From assembly GCF_900114605.1 (NCBI RefSeq), contig NZ_FOTP01000001.1, positions 1,116,001-1,180,000 of the forward strand: a stretch of 64,000 bases of DNA. Direction: 5' to 3'. Origin of the DNA: Bradyrhizobium sp. NFR13 (GTDB taxonomy: Bacteria > Pseudomonadota > Alphaproteobacteria > Rhizobiales > Xanthobacteraceae). The notes under the pieces were generated by a model. It ran no database searches. It saw only the letters and a list, made by a program, of their open reading frames with translations, and was not told the DNA's origin. This document shows positions 27,876-37,981 of the stretch, piece after piece. The stretch's first letter is position 1. Each line of letters opens with the position of its first letter. The translations under genes and the position numbers were made by a program.

Positions 27876-28166
27876 ATGCGCGCCGTTCTCGATATCGTGC
27901 TGATCATTCTCGATCTCTATGTCTGGCTGCTGATCGCCTCGGCGATCCTGTCCTGGCTGATCGCTTTCAACGTCGTCAACACCCGCAACCAGTTCGTCTC
28001 CGCGATCGCCGAATTCCTGTTCCGGATCACCGAGCCCGTGCTGGCGCCGATCCGCAGGATGCTGCCGAGCCTCGGCGGCCTCGATATCTCGCCGATCATC
28101 CTGATCCTGATCATCATGTTCCTGCAGCGGGTGATCACCTACTACATCTATCCCAGCGTCTTCTGA
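27876..28166 (+). CDS. YggT-family membrane protein
   Basis: The 96-residue protein starts MRAVLDIVLIILDLYVWLLI and has two long hydrophobic helices around a conserved loop, FRITEPVLAPIRRMLPSLGG, with LDISPIILILIIMFLQR at the end. This is the YggT/YlmG family, linked to cell-envelope or division-plane functions in bacteria and plastids. It forms an operon with the DUF167 gene (15-base gap) and folD, an arrangement seen across Rhizobiales. Confidence 0.9.
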   Translation: MRAVLDIVLIILDLYVWLLIASAILSWLIAFNVVNTRNQFVSAIAEFLFRITEPVLAPIRRMLPSLGGLDISPIILILIIMFLQRVITYYIYPSVF

Positions 28167-28181
28167 TCGGTCGCCGGGTTC

Positions 28182-28529
28182 GTGGCAGATCCCTGGCGCT
28201 ACGCGACTGACGGTGTCAGCATCGCAGTTCGCGTGACGCCGCGCGGTGGCCGGGACGATATCGACGGGATCGAGACCATGGCCAATGGCCGCTCGGTGGT
28301 GAAAGTGCGGGTTCGCGCCATCGCCGAGGGCGGAGAGGCGAACCGCGCCGTGACCGAACTGCTTGCCAAGCGGCTCGGAGTGCCCAAACGCGATGTGCGC
28401 GTGCTGTCCGGCACCACGTCGCGCGTGAAACAGATCGCGGTCGATGGCGACCCGACGAAATTGGGCGCGATGCTGCGCAGCATCACTGCCGCAATGCCCG
28501 CCGACACAGACGACAGGAGCGACACATGA
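28182..28529 (+). CDS. DUF167 (YggU-type) protein
   Basis: The 115-residue protein begins at GTG ([20 protein letters not shown]) and shows the YggU alpha/beta core: strand [63 protein letters not shown]. Its function is unknown, but it is almost always coupled to yggT. Its TGA overlaps the folD ATG by four bases (ATGA). Confidence 0.9.
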   Translation: MADPWRYATDGVSIAVRVTPRGGRDDIDGIETMANGRSVVKVRVRAIAEGGEANRAVTELLAKRLGVPKRDVRVLSGTTSRVKQIAVDGDPTKLGAMLRSITAAMPADTDDRSDT

Positions 28530-29410
28530 CCGCCAGCATCATCGATGGAAAGATCATTGCCACCGAATTGCGTGGCCGCGTCGCAACTGAAGTCGCGCGC
28601 GTCAAAGCCGAACATGGCGTAACGCCTGGTCTCGCCGTGGTGCTGGTCGGTAACGATCCCGCCAGCGAAGTCTATGTCCGCAGCAAGCACAAGCAGACCC
28701 AGGAAGCCGGCATGGCCTCCTTCGAGCACAAGCTGCCGGCCGATGTGGCCCAGGCCGATCTGATCGCGCTGGTGCAGAAGCTCAACGCCGACCCCACTGT
28801 GCATGGCATTCTCGTGCAGCTACCGCTGCCGAAGGGGCTCGACACCGACGCTGTCGTCAACGCCATCGATTCGGCCAAGGACGTCGACGGCCTGCACCCG
28901 ACCAATGCCGGACGCCTTGCCAGCGGCATGCCCGCTTTGTCGCCCTGCACGCCGCTGGGCTGCATCATCCTGACCAAGAGCGTGCACAAATCACTCGAAG
29001 GCATGAATGCCATCGTGATCGGCCGTTCCAATCTGGTCGGGCGGCCGCTGGTGCAACTGCTGCTCAATGAAAACGCCACCGTGACCATCGCGCATTCGAA
29101 GTCGCGCGATCTCGCCAAACTCTGCGCGCAGGCGGATCTGGTCTATGCTGCTGTCGGCCGCCCTGAAATGGTGCGCGGCGACTGGATCAAGCCCGGCGCG
29201 ACCGTGATTGATGTCGGCATCAATCGCCTGCCCGGCGCGGAGGGCAAGACGCGCCTCGTCGGCGACGTGGCCTATCAGGAAGCGCTGAAGACCGCCGGCG
29301 CGATCACCCCTGTCCCCGGCGGCGTCGGTCAGATGACAGTCGCCTGCCTGCTGGTGAACACGCTGCGCGCGGCATGTGCGATCCGCAAGCTGCCGGCGCC
29401 TGCAGTTTAA
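28526..29410 (+). CDS. folD: Methylenetetrahydrofolate dehydrogenase/cyclohydrolase
   Basis: The 294-residue bifunctional enzyme has the active-site Lys in [17 protein letters not shown] (YxxxK), [25 protein letters not shown], the Rossmann signature [16 protein letters not shown], and [15 protein letters not shown] near the C terminus. It oxidises methylene-THF and hydrolyses methenyl-THF to supply formyl-THF for purine and initiator-tRNA synthesis. Translation is probably coupled to the DUF167 gene. The convergent M20 peptidase gene overlaps its 3' end by four bases. Confidence 0.97.
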   Translation: MTASIIDGKIIATELRGRVATEVARVKAEHGVTPGLAVVLVGNDPASEVYVRSKHKQTQEAGMASFEHKLPADVAQADLIALVQKLNADPTVHGILVQLPLPKGLDTDAVVNAIDSAKDVDGLHPTNAGRLASGMPALSPCTPLGCIILTKSVHKSLEGMNAIVIGRSNLVGRPLVQLLLNENATVTIAHSKSRDLAKLCAQADLVYAAVGRPEMVRGDWIKPGATVIDVGINRLPGAEGKTRLVGDVAYQEALKTAGAITPVPGGVGQMTVACLLVNTLRAACAIRKLPAPAV

Positions 29411-30888
29411 TTCGCAGTGTTCTCGATCAGCCGCCGGTAGAACCGGATCATGTCGGCGTAATTCGCGACACTCAGCCGTTCATTGGTGCCGTGAAAACGC
29501 TTGAGGTCGTCCGAGGTCGCACGCACCGGCGAGAAGCGGAAGATGTTGTCGGTGACATCCGTATAGTGCCGGGAGTCGGTTGCCGCGACCATCAGGCCCG
29601 GCGCCACCAGCGCATCCGGGAAAATCTCGCGGATGGCCTGGTTGAGCGCGCGATAGGACGGGCTCGCCGTACCGGTCACCGGGGGCGGATCGGTGTTGCC
29701 AGGGAATGGTGCGATCGAAATCCTGTCGTTGCTGACCGCGCTGCGCACATGTTCGGTGACGCTGGCCTGGGTGTCGCCAGGCAATAGCCGGAAATTCACC
29801 GTGGCCTCGGCATTGCCCGGCAACACGTTGTCCTGCTCGCCGGCCTTGAAAATCGTCAGCGCCGTGGTCGTGCGCACCGTTGCCTCGGTCGGGCCACTCT
29901 TTTCGAATTCGCGCAGCAACAGCGGCTTGAACAGCCACAAATTGGACAGCACCACACGGTTGAAACCGCTCATCTCCGGCGCGATCGTGTCGAACATCTC
30001 GCCGACGGTGCCGCGGATCTGCATCGGGAGCCGCTTGTTTTCGAGCTGCGCCAGTGCCGCGCTCATCATACCGATGGCCGTCTCGCGCGGCGGCATCGAC
30101 GAATGGCCGGGCGTACCATGCGCGGTCAGCACCAGCGTCGCATAGCCCTTCTCAGCCACGCCAATCAGCGCCATTGGCTTGTCGAGGCCCTTTAGGATGC
30201 CTTCAGTAATCAGCAGGCCTTCGTCGAGCACAAAGTCGAGCTTCACGCCACGCGATTTCAAGAGCGCCCCGATCGCCTTTGCGCCGCGCATACCGGAGAC
30301 CTCCTCGTCATGACCGAAGGCAAAATAGATCGTGCGCTTCGGCTTGAAACCCTGCTTCGCCATCGCCTCGGCGGCTTCGAGGATCGCATACAGATTACCC
30401 TTGTCGTCCCATGACCCGCGGCCCCAGATATAGCCATCGGCAACGACACCCATGAACGGCGGCTGCTGCCAGTCCTTCTCGGTGCCCGGCGCGACGGGCA
30501 CGACGTCCTGATGCGCCAGTAGCGCGATCGGCCGCAGAGCGGGATCGCTGCCTTCCCACATGTAAAGCAGACTGTAGTTGCCAACTATCTCGCGCTTGGC
30601 CGCGGCATGGAAGGCCGGAAAGCTTGCCACCAGATGCGCCTGCATGGCGCGCAGCGGTTCGGCAGCCTGATCAGGATTGAGGAAATTGGAGATGGTCGGG
30701 AAGCGAATTGCTTCCGCAAGTCTCTGCGCCACCGCCTGCTCATCGACGGGCGCTTTCGCCGCTGCGGTCACCTGAAGCTGCCGCGATCCATGGCTGAAGG
30801 TGTTGACGAGCACGATGCCCGCAAGCAGCAGAACGGCCGCGATGACAATCAGCGCGGCCGTTCGAAGCAGTTTGATCCATCGGCGCAT
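29407..30888 (-). CDS. M20-family metallopeptidase (PM20D1/carboxypeptidase S-like), membrane-anchored
   Basis: The 493-residue protein begins with one hydrophobic helix ([20 protein letters not shown]) that acts as an anchor or uncleaved leader, placing the enzyme in the periplasm. The M20 domain shows [15 protein letters not shown] (metal His), [11 protein letters not shown] (bridging Asp), [11 protein letters not shown] (catalytic and metal Glu), LDEG and, near the end, ATDSRHY with the last metal His. The length and the GLLITEG segment match the carboxypeptidase S branch. It would remove amino acids from N-acyl or dipeptide substrates. It sits alone between folD and ppa. Confidence 0.88.
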   Translation of the reverse strand: MRRWIKLLRTAALIVIAAVLLLAGIVLVNTFSHGSRQLQVTAAAKAPVDEQAVAQRLAEAIRFPTISNFLNPDQAAEPLRAMQAHLVASFPAFHAAAKREIVGNYSLLYMWEGSDPALRPIALLAHQDVVPVAPGTEKDWQQPPFMGVVADGYIWGRGSWDDKGNLYAILEAAEAMAKQGFKPKRTIYFAFGHDEEVSGMRGAKAIGALLKSRGVKLDFVLDEGLLITEGILKGLDKPMALIGVAEKGYATLVLTAHGTPGHSSMPPRETAIGMMSAALAQLENKRLPMQIRGTVGEMFDTIAPEMSGFNRVVLSNLWLFKPLLLREFEKSGPTEATVRTTTALTIFKAGEQDNVLPGNAEATVNFRLLPGDTQASVTEHVRSAVSNDRISIAPFPGNTDPPPVTGTASPSYRALNQAIREIFPDALVAPGLMVAATDSRHYTDVTDNIFRFSPVRATSDDLKRFHGTNERLSVANYADMIRFYRRLIENTAN

Positions 30889-30919
30889 CGGAAGTCCCCT
30901 TCTGCTACGCCGGTCTCTG

Positions 30920-31459
30920 TTACTTGGTCTTGGCCGCTTTGGCGCGGTCGATACCTTCCTGGATCAGGCGCTGCGCGTCGGCGGCGTCGCCCCAACGCAC
31001 CACCTTGACCCACTTGCCGGGCTCGAGATCCTTGTAGTGCTCGAAGAAGTGCTGGATCTGCTGCAGCGTGATCTCGGGCAGATCGCTGTAATTCTTCACC
31101 TTGTCGTAGCGCTGGGTGAGCTTCGAGGTCGGCACCGCAATGATCTTCTCGTCTTGGCCGCCTTCGTCTTCCATCAGGAGCACACCGACCGGGCGGCAAG
31201 CCATCACCGCACCTGGCACAATGGCGCGGGTGTTGGCGATCAGCACGTCACAGGGATCGCCGTCGCCGGACAAAGTGTGCGGGATGAAGCCGTAATTCCC
31301 TGGGTAGCGCATCGGCGTATAGAGGAAGCGATCGACGAATAGGGCGCCGGATTCCTTGTCCATCTCGTATTTGATGGGCTCGCCGCCCACCTGGACCTCG
31401 ATCACGACGTTCACTTCATGCGGCGCCTTGGCGCCGAGCGGGATTGCGTCAAGACGCAT
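30920..31459 (-). CDS. ppa: Inorganic pyrophosphatase (family I)
   Basis: The 179-residue enzyme contains [40 protein letters not shown] and the PPase signature DGDPCDVLI, with the three Asp that bind Mg2+. [20 protein letters not shown] and [14 protein letters not shown] complete a typical prokaryotic hexameric PPase. It hydrolyses pyrophosphate from biosynthesis in the cytoplasm. Monocistronic; 32 bases separate its stop from the M20 start. Confidence 0.97.
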   Translation of the reverse strand: MRLDAIPLGAKAPHEVNVVIEVQVGGEPIKYEMDKESGALFVDRFLYTPMRYPGNYGFIPHTLSGDGDPCDVLIANTRAIVPGAVMACRPVGVLLMEDEGGQDEKIIAVPTSKLTQRYDKVKNYSDLPEITLQQIQHFFEHYKDLEPGKWVKVVRWGDAADAQRLIQEGIDRAKAAKTK

Positions 31460-31562
31460 CGAACACTCCGGATTTGACTGAAAAGGTTGCGACAGGCGTA
31501 GCCGAGCGGGAGCCCGGATTCAACGCCTGCGAGACCAGAAAATAATGAACCGGCTTAATGGC

Positions 31563-32072
31563 TTAATTCGTCCAGGCGAATGCCACTTTATCGAGCGATT
31601 TTGCGCCGAAACGCTCCGAGGAGCGGGCCACCATGCGGCCGCCCAGAGCGCGGTAGAACTCGGTGGCGCCCTCATTGTCCGACAGCGCCCAGATCACCAT
31701 GCTCTTCAGCCCGCTCTGCACGAGGTCGCGCTTGGCGGAGGCGAATAGCCGGCGGCCGAAGCCAAGGCCCTGGAATTCCGGACGCAGGTAAAGTTCGTAG
31801 ATCTCGCCTTCGAACTGCAGGCTGCGGGCACGATTGCGCCCGTAATTGGCATAGCCGGCGACCTTGTCGCCGAAGCACAAAACGCTGACGCGGCTACCCT
31901 TGCGGATTGCCGAATCCCACCAGCCGGGACCACGGCGATTGATTAGTTTTTCCAGTTCGGGTCCAGGGATGAGGCCCTGATAGGCTGCACGCCAGGCTTC
32001 GTCATGGGTGGACGCCACCGCGGCTGCATCCGCAGCTTTGGCCGGCCGAACCTCGATCAGGGTTGTGCTCAT
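31563..32072 (-). CDS. GNAT-family acetyltransferase
   Basis: From MSTTLIEVRPAKAADAAAVA the product is 169 residues. A TTG 36 bases upstream is possible but lacks better support. Acetyl-CoA-fold features are present: EIYELYLRPEFQGLGFGRRL (motif A, Q-G-L-G-F-G) and ALSDNEGATEFYRALGGRMV (motif B). The N-terminal DEAWRAAYQGLIPG is typical of a subgroup of small-molecule or protein acetyltransferases. Neighbours give no clue to the substrate. Confidence 0.85.
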   Translation of the reverse strand: MSTTLIEVRPAKAADAAAVASTHDEAWRAAYQGLIPGPELEKLINRRGPGWWDSAIRKGSRVSVLCFGDKVAGYANYGRNRARSLQFEGEIYELYLRPEFQGLGFGRRLFASAKRDLVQSGLKSMVIWALSDNEGATEFYRALGGRMVARSSERFGAKSLDKVAFAWTN

Positions 32073-32352
32073 GGAGGGGATCAAAGCAAGTCGGCGGGCG
32101 CTCTTCAAGGTCCATCGTTAATTATCGGTTAACGTGTGGATTTTCAGCATCAGTTTACCAAATCAGTTGTATCGAAAAAGGACAGAGCTGCATCCCATGC
32201 GCGTCAAGCGCCGAGTTTTCCACTGCTGGCACGTATCGCGCGAGTCATGTCGCAGTTGCACACGCGCCTCAACGTGCACCACTGCACCGATGTGATTCGC
32301 GGCGTGTAGAATGCGACAGGCATTACGTCCGCACGAAAGTCCCTGAGCACCT

Positions 32353-33246
32353 ATGAGATACGTCCAAGCGCTTTGCCTGTTGGCTGCATTGCTCGCAAGC
32401 GCTGCACCAGCCGCGGCCCAGACATCGGGCGCGCAGGGCCCGGAAGAAACACCGCATCGCCGGCAGCTCTGGTCGGTGGCGTCGCCCGATCCAAATACCA
32501 GTTCCCGCGCGGTGTTGTTTCGCCCGCCCGGCAACGGCCCCTTCCCGCTCGCTGTTATCGCGCATGCCACCACGCAGAACGCGCTGCGCCGCGCACAGAT
32601 GCCGCAACCGGAATATCGCGCACTGGCCTCCTGGTTCGTTGCACGTGGCTACGCCGTGCTGGTGCCGGAGCGCCCCGGCCATGGCTTGACCGGCGGACGC
32701 TATCTGGAAGACCAGGGCGGCTGCGACAGTGCCGACTATCTCAACGCTGGCCGCGCGACGGCGGAGAGCATCGCGCTCGCAATGAACGAGATGCGCAAGC
32801 AACCTTTCATCCGCGGCGATGGCACGATCATCGTCGGCCATTCCGCAGGCGGCTGGGGCGCGCTCGCCATGGCCGCCGCCAATCCGCCGGGCGTCAGGGC
32901 GATTATCGCCTTTGCGCCCGGACGCGGCGGCCACGCCAATGACAGACCGTTTGACGTCTGCGCGCCGCGCCGCCTGATCGCCGCTGCCGCAGCCTTCGGC
33001 AAGACGGCACATGTGCCTGTGATCTGGCTCGTCGCGCGCAATGACAGTTATTTTTCGCTGGACCTGTCACGCCAGCTCGCCGATGCATTTCGCAACGGCG
33101 GCGGCAGAGTGGATTTCCGCGAATTGCAAGACTTCCAGAGCGAGGGGCACTGGCTTGCGGAGAGCGACGGCGGTGACAACATCTACGGCGCCGCGCTGGA
33201 CAAGGCCCTGAAGGCCGTTATGACCGGCCCGGCGACAACGCGATGA
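32353..33246 (+). CDS. Secreted alpha/beta-hydrolase (dienelactone-hydrolase-like)
   Basis: The 297-residue protein has a signal peptide (MRYVQALCLLAALLASAAPA, cleavage near AAA-Q). The hydrolase core contains FPLAVIAHATTQN (oxyanion), RGYAVLVPERPGHGLTGG, the nucleophile elbow IIVGHSAGGWGALAMA (G-H-S-A-G), IWLVARNDSYF with the acid, and EGHW with the catalytic His. The YxxLxxWFVARG element suggests a family found in proteobacterial periplasms. Substrate unknown. The DCC protein gene follows 22 bases downstream and may be cotranscribed. Confidence 0.85.
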   Translation: MRYVQALCLLAALLASAAPAAAQTSGAQGPEETPHRRQLWSVASPDPNTSSRAVLFRPPGNGPFPLAVIAHATTQNALRRAQMPQPEYRALASWFVARGYAVLVPERPGHGLTGGRYLEDQGGCDSADYLNAGRATAESIALAMNEMRKQPFIRGDGTIIVGHSAGGWGALAMAAANPPGVRAIIAFAPGRGGHANDRPFDVCAPRRLIAAAAAFGKTAHVPVIWLVARNDSYFSLDLSRQLADAFRNGGGRVDFRELQDFQSEGHWLAESDGGDNIYGAALDKALKAVMTGPATTR

Positions 33247-33268
33247 CGCGCAAGCTTGCACAACTGGA

Positions 33269-33691
33269 ATGGACACCGCAGTGACCGAGCCCTGGCCCGA
33301 TGACGACGTCATTCTCTATGACGGCATCTGCATCTTCTGCTCGCGCTGGATCCGATTCGTCGCCACGCGCGATATTCACCGTCGCTTTCGCTTCACCCCG
33401 ATCCAGTCCGACTATGGCAGCCGTCTCGCCCGCCATTTCGGCATCGACCCCGCCGACCCCGACACCAATGCCGTGATCCATGGCGGCAAGGCTTACTTCA
33501 AATCCGATGCGGCCCTGACGGTGCTGTCGAACCTACCCGGCTGGCAATGGGTGCGCGTGCTGTCCGCCGTGCCGAGAGCACTGCGTAATCCCGTCTACAA
33601 TCTGATTGCAACGAACCGCTATCGCATTTTTGGAAAGACGGAGGCGTGTATCGTCCCGGATGTTGGGATGCGGGCACGGGTGATAGAGTAG
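33269..33691 (+). CDS. DCC-family (DUF393) thiol-disulfide-oxidoreductase-like protein
   Basis: The 140-residue protein carries the family signature near its N terminus, VILYDGICIFCSRWIRFV (D-G-x-C-x-x-C), followed by RRFRFTPIQSDYGSRLA, GKAYFKSDAALTVLSNLPGW and a final YNLIATNRYRIFG segment. DCC proteins have a thioredoxin-like fold with a CxxC pair and are presumed redox proteins, but few are characterised. It has no signal peptide and is likely cytoplasmic. It converges with the amine oxidase gene, nine bases apart. Confidence 0.85.
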   Translation: MDTAVTEPWPDDDVILYDGICIFCSRWIRFVATRDIHRRFRFTPIQSDYGSRLARHFGIDPADPDTNAVIHGGKAYFKSDAALTVLSNLPGWQWVRVLSAVPRALRNPVYNLIATNRYRIFGKTEACIVPDVGMRARVIE

Positions 33692-33700
33692 CGCAATGCG

Positions 33701-34954
33701 TTACGTATTCGTGCGCTTGCCTGTTGCCATCACTTCCCTCGCCGCCCTCGCCCCGCTCTCCCGCGCCCCATGCGCCGTTGAGAAGAAATTCGGCGATGTT
33801 GCCTCGCCGGCGAAGAAGAGCCTGCCATCCACGGGCGCCGCGAGCACCGCGCGCGCATCGGCATGGCCGGGCTTCGCCGCCGAGTAAGCGCCTTGCGCAA
33901 AGCGGTCGTGGCACCAGCGGGATTCCGCGAGCGGCGTGAGCTTGCTGCGAATATCCGAGCCGAGCAGCGCGACGATCTCGTCGATGCCCTGTGCGGCGAG
34001 GGCGCCGTCGCCGGCATCTTCCAGCTCGCGCGCGAAACTTCCGCCGAAGAAGCCGGCGATACAGGGACGGCCGGAGGGACGCAGGTGGAAACTGCCGACG
34101 CCGGTGCGCAAGGCGGCGCCGCGCAAGCCGATATCGAACGGCCACTTGTCGGCATCGGCAAGCGCCAGCATCACCTTGTTGTCGGCGCCGAGCGGCAGGC
34201 CCGCGGCGGCCTCCACCTTGCCGGGCAGCGGTGGTTCGAAGCGGACGTTTTCATTGGCGATGAGATTGGTCGGCACGCAGACGATCACTTTCGCTGCGCT
34301 GAGCGTGCCGCGCGATGTTTCGATGCGGATACGCGCACCGGAATGATCGATCACAGTGACTTCGGTATTCAGCGCCACCGGACACGGTGCGCCATAGGCC
34401 GCGATCAGCGCGCCGTAGCCATCGGGCAGACGCCAGTTGATCTCGGTGTCCTCATAGGCATCCATGTCGTGCAGCGATACATCCTTGAGCTCGAAACCAT
34501 TGATATAGGTGGAGACCGCATCAATCATCGGATTCCACGGATTGCCGGGCTCGAGGCAGGTCGCAGCAGGCGCATCGATCTCGTTTTCCGCGGCCTCTTC
34601 GGCGCGCTCATAGAACGCATCGATCGCAGCAAAGAACTCATTGCGCTTCGCCTTTGAGAACGCGGCGTCATAGGCCTGATCGCGCCATGGCGGGCGTGAC
34701 TTGTCGACAGCGAAGCCGAGGTCTTTCGCGATGCCGACAAAATCGTTTTTGTCGGCGGAGTGCAGCCATTCGCAGCCGAGATCGAACGGAATGCCGGGCG
34801 CTGCCATGATCGTATGCGCGCGGCCGCCGATCCGGTCGCGCGCTTCCAGCACGATCACCGACAGGCCGGATCCTTCCAGCGCACGCGCGGCGCCGAGGCC
34901 GGCGGCGCCGGCGCCGATGATGGCGACGTCTATCTCGGAAGGCAGTCTGGTCAT
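33701..34954 (-). CDS. FAD-dependent amine oxidase (monoamine/polyamine oxidase-like)
   Basis: The 417-residue protein starts MTRLPSEIDVAIIGAGAAGL, directly into a Rossmann FAD site (GAGAAG, then EARDRIGGRAHT), typical of the flavin amine oxidase family. Further motifs are CEWLHS, IVCVPTNLIANENVRFEPP and the C-terminal FAD motif DGRLFFAGEATSPNFFSTAHG. The open frame extends upstream but is antisense to maiA. It probably oxidises an amine in the cytoplasm, producing H2O2. The mature length is shorter than plant enzymes and similar to other proteobacterial members. Confidence 0.88.
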   Translation of the reverse strand: MTRLPSEIDVAIIGAGAAGLGAARALEGSGLSVIVLEARDRIGGRAHTIMAAPGIPFDLGCEWLHSADKNDFVGIAKDLGFAVDKSRPPWRDQAYDAAFSKAKRNEFFAAIDAFYERAEEAAENEIDAPAATCLEPGNPWNPMIDAVSTYINGFELKDVSLHDMDAYEDTEINWRLPDGYGALIAAYGAPCPVALNTEVTVIDHSGARIRIETSRGTLSAAKVIVCVPTNLIANENVRFEPPLPGKVEAAAGLPLGADNKVMLALADADKWPFDIGLRGAALRTGVGSFHLRPSGRPCIAGFFGGSFARELEDAGDGALAAQGIDEIVALLGSDIRSKLTPLAESRWCHDRFAQGAYSAAKPGHADARAVLAAPVDGRLFFAGEATSPNFFSTAHGARESGARAAREVMATGKRTNT

Positions 34955-35047
34955 CGCGTCGTATTCACAGCGGATGAGAAACGGGTGACAACGGGATAAA
35001 GGCTTGCTTGAATTATTCAAGCCACCGCTACTCCCCGGAGAAAATGC

Positions 35048-35713
35048 ATGACAGCCCCACCCGATTTCGAACTTTACGGTTTCTGGCGGACATCCGCGAC
35101 CTATCGCGTCCGCGTCGCGCTCAACCTGAAGGGATTGGCGGCACACGAGCGCGTGATCGACCTCGACAAGGGCGAGCAGCGCGGGGACGCGTTCCTCAAG
35201 ATCAACCCGCTCGGCGCGATTCCGGCCCTGATCGAGCCCGGCCACCTGCCGCTGACACAGTCGCTGGCAATCCTGGAATTCCTCGACGAGACCCATCCGA
35301 CCCCGCCGCTACTGCCTAGCGATCCGCATGGCCGCGCCCGGGTGCGCTCGATCGCCGCGATGCTGGCCGCCGACACCCACCCGCTCATTACGCCGCGGGT
35401 GCGCAAGTATCTGGCCATCACCGCCGGCTTCGACGATGCCGCAGTCCGCGCCTGGCTGGTGCACTGGTTCACCACAGGCCTCGCCGCCGTGGAAAAGCGC
35501 CTTGCCAGCGAACCCGCCACCGGCCGCTTCTGTCATGGCGATGACGTGACCATTGCCGACATCTGCCTGCTCAGCATCACCGCGACCATGAAGGTGCTGA
35601 AGATCGAGATTGCAGGCATCCCCACCATCGATCGCATCGTCGCCGCCTGCGAGGCGATGGAGGCGTTTGCGAAGGCGGACCCGTTGAAGCAGATCGGCGC
35701 GCCGAAGGGGTAG
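35048..35713 (+). CDS. maiA: Maleylacetoacetate isomerase (zeta-class GST)
   Basis: The 221-residue protein has the thioredoxin-like N-terminal domain with FWRTSATYRVRVALNLKGL, where the zeta-class active-site SSCxxRVR appears as SATYRVR, then NPLGAIPALIEPGHLPLTQS for the glutathione gamma-Glu site. The all-helical C-terminal domain has HGDDVTIADICLLSI. It would isomerise maleylacetoacetate to fumarylacetoacetate with glutathione in tyrosine/homogentisate breakdown. The Cys of the canonical motif is replaced by Ala, so another zeta-GST role is possible. No other homogentisate genes are adjacent. Confidence 0.8.
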   Translation: MTAPPDFELYGFWRTSATYRVRVALNLKGLAAHERVIDLDKGEQRGDAFLKINPLGAIPALIEPGHLPLTQSLAILEFLDETHPTPPLLPSDPHGRARVRSIAAMLAADTHPLITPRVRKYLAITAGFDDAAVRAWLVHWFTTGLAAVEKRLASEPATGRFCHGDDVTIADICLLSITATMKVLKIEIAGIPTIDRIVAACEAMEAFAKADPLKQIGAPKG

Positions 35714-35722
35714 CACAAAGCC

Positions 35723-35844
35723 CGTCATTCCGGGGCGCGACCGGCACTTGCCGGACGCGAACCCGGAATCTCAATGCAATGAGAACTCCACTTCGGGATT
35801 CCGGGTTCGCCCGCGCGGAGATGCGCGGGCGCCCCGGAATGACA
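35723..35844. repeat. Large palindromic intergenic repeat (GTCATTCCGGGGCGC...GCGCCCCGGAATGAC)
   Basis: The ends GTCATTCCGGGGCGC (from 35724) and GCGCCCCGGAATGAC (to 35843) are exact inverses. Inside, CGAACCCGGAATCTC and GGGATTCCGGGTTCG form a second inverted pair. The 120-base element can fold as one long hairpin or two. This GGAATGAC-ended repeat is widespread in Bradyrhizobiaceae intergenes. It lies between maiA and the typA terminator. Confidence 0.75.
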
Positions 35845-35863
35845 GTTTTGAGGCCGAAAACAA

Positions 35864-35889
35864 AAATGCCCGGCTCTCGCCGGGCATTT
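35864..35889 (-). terminator. Rho-independent terminator after typA
   Basis: On the minus strand AAATGCCCGGC pairs with GCCGGGCATTT around a GAGA loop and is followed by TTTTTG. It lies 27 bases past the typA stop. The symmetric A-run also gives weaker termination for the plus strand. Confidence 0.8.
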
Positions 35890-35915
35890 CGCAACACTCT
35901 GCAGAAGCAGCAGCC

Positions 35916-37739
35916 TTACGCCACCGCTTCCTTGCTCTTTTCCGCGCGCTTGCGGTCGTTCGGATCGAGGTGCTTCTTGCGCAGGCGGATCGACTTCGGG
36001 GTGATTTCCACCAATTCGTCGCTCTCGATATAAGCCAGCGCCTTTTCCAGCGTCATGCGGATCGGCGGCGTCAGGCGCACCGCTTCATCCTTCGACGTGG
36101 TGCGGATGTTGGTGAGCTGCTTGCCCTTGAGAACGTTGAGTTCGAGATCGTTCTCGCGGGTGTGCTCGCCGATGATCATGCCGCGATAGACCTTCCAGCC
36201 CGGCTCGATCATCATCGGGCCGCGATCTTCCAGCTTGAACATAGCATAGGCCACGGCTTCACCCTGATCGTTCGAGATCAGCACGCCGTTGCGACGGCCT
36301 GCGATCTCGCCCTTATAGGGCAGGTAATCGTGGAACAGGCGGTTCATGATCGCCGTGCCCTTGGTGTCGGTCATCAGCTCACCCTGATAACCGATCAGGC
36401 CGCGGGTCGGCGCGTGGAACACGAGACGCAGGCGATTGCCGCCCGACGGACGCATTTCCATCATTTCCGCCTTGCGCTCGCTCATCTTCTGAACGACGAC
36501 GCCCGAGAATTCGTCATCGACGTCGATCACGACTTCCTCGATCGGCTCCAGCGTGTTGCCGTTCTCGTCCTTGGTGAGAACCACGCGCGGACGCGACACC
36601 GAAAGCTCGAAGCCTTCGCGGCGCATGTTTTCGATCAGGATCGCGAGCTGCAATTCACCGCGGCCCGAGACTTCCATCGCGTCCTTGTCGGCGGATTCGA
36701 CGACCTTGAGCGCAACATTGCCTTCGGCTTCGCGCAGCAGGCGGTCACGGATCAGGCGGCTGGTGACCTTATCGCCTTCGGTGCCGGCGAGCGGCGAGTT
36801 GTTGACGATGAAGGACATCGAAACCGTCGGCGGATCGATCGCCTGCGCTTGAATCGGCGTATCAACCGTGGGATCGCAGAACGTGTCGGCGACGGTGCCC
36901 TTGCTCAGACCCGCGATAGCGACGATGTCGCCGGCTTCTGCGAATTCGACCGGCTGGCGTTCGAGGCCGCGGAAAGCGAGGATCTTGGAGATACGGCCGG
37001 TCTCGACGGTCTTGCCGTCACGCGACAGAACCTTGACGGTCTGGTTCGGTTTCACCGAGCCCGATGCGATACGGCCGGTGATGATGCGGCCAAGGAAGTT
37101 GTTGGCTTCGAGAATGGTGCCGAGCAGGCGGAACGGACCTTCTTCGACGACCGGCGGCGGCACATGCTTGAGCACCAGCTCGAACAGCGGCTTCATACCG
37201 ACATCGTGCGAGGCGTCCGGGCTGTTTGCCATCCAGCCATTGCGGCCCGACCCATACAGAATCGGGAAGTCGAGCTGCTCGTCGGTGGCGTCCAGGGCGG
37301 CGAACAGGTCGAACACTTCGTTGACGACTTCGTCGATGCGGGCGTCCTGACGGTCGACCTTGTTGATCGCGACGATCGGGCGGAGGCCGAGCTTCAGCGC
37401 CTTGCCGACCACGAACTTGGTCTGCGGCATCGGGCCTTCAGCGGCGTCGACGAGCACGATCACGCCATCGACCATCGACAGGATGCGCTCGACCTCGCCG
37501 CCGAAGTCGGCGTGGCCTGGGGTGTCGACGATGTTGATCTGGGTATCTTCCCACAGCACCGAGGTGCACTTGGCAAGAATGGTGATGCCGCGTTCTTTTT
37601 CGAGATCGTTCGAATCCATCGCGCGTTCCTGCACGCGCTGATTGTCGCGATAGGTGCCGGACTGCTGCAGCAATTTGTCCACGAGGGTGGTTTTGCCGTG
37701 GTCAACGTGAGCGATGATAGCAATGTTGCGAAGTTTCAT
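35916..37739 (-). CDS. typA: Ribosome-associated translational GTPase TypA/BipA
   Basis: From [20 protein letters not shown] the protein is 607 residues, the family's usual length. The G domain (1-200) has G1 [10 protein letters not shown]2 [14 protein letters not shown]3 [13 protein letters not shown] and G4 NKVDR. Elongation-factor domains follow, then the BipA-specific C-terminal domain ([40 protein letters not shown]). It binds the 70S A-site and supports growth in cold or stress. Monocistronic, with a hairpin terminator beyond the stop. An upstream in-frame extension overlaps the phoD terminator and is not translated. Confidence 0.97.
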   Translation of the reverse strand: MKLRNIAIIAHVDHGKTTLVDKLLQQSGTYRDNQRVQERAMDSNDLEKERGITILAKCTSVLWEDTQINIVDTPGHADFGGEVERILSMVDGVIVLVDAAEGPMPQTKFVVGKALKLGLRPIVAINKVDRQDARIDEVVNEVFDLFAALDATDEQLDFPILYGSGRNGWMANSPDASHDVGMKPLFELVLKHVPPPVVEEGPFRLLGTILEANNFLGRIITGRIASGSVKPNQTVKVLSRDGKTVETGRISKILAFRGLERQPVEFAEAGDIVAIAGLSKGTVADTFCDPTVDTPIQAQAIDPPTVSMSFIVNNSPLAGTEGDKVTSRLIRDRLLREAEGNVALKVVESADKDAMEVSGRGELQLAILIENMRREGFELSVSRPRVVLTKDENGNTLEPIEEVVIDVDDEFSGVVVQKMSERKAEMMEMRPSGGNRLRLVFHAPTRGLIGYQGELMTDTKGTAIMNRLFHDYLPYKGEIAGRRNGVLISNDQGEAVAYAMFKLEDRGPMMIEPGWKVYRGMIIGEHTRENDLELNVLKGKQLTNIRTTSKDEAVRLTPPIRMTLEKALAYIESDELVEITPKSIRLRKKHLDPNDRKRAEKSKEAVA

Positions 37740-37893
37740 AGGTCTTCTTCTGTTTACGGTCTGGGTGCCCTGATGCGGGTTCAACAAGACATGCTCGACA
37801 AAGGCCAGATCAATTAGAGTTGGGCCTTGCGCTCGAGCGCGTTCGATAACTGCCTCGTCTGAAAACGCGCTGGGGCAATCCCTCCAAAAGCAA

Positions 37894-37915
37894 ACCCGGC
37901 CAGAAGGGGCCGGGT
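37894..37915 (-). terminator. Terminator hairpin after phoD
   Basis: On the minus strand ACCCGGCC and GGCCGGGT pair around CCTTCT and run into TTGCTTTT. It lies about 66 bases beyond the PhoD stop and separates phoD from typA. Confidence 0.6.
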
Positions 37916-37981
37916 ACTCGGACGCGTTGCGGCGCAATATAGGGGGAAATCGCCGAAAAACAATGCGAATCTGCCAAATGG

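Noticed and set aside
35748-37817. A 689-codon plus-strand open frame antisense to typA
   Set aside because: The typA reading on the minus strand is unmistakable. The plus frame is a by-product of high-GC codon use and shows no family features.
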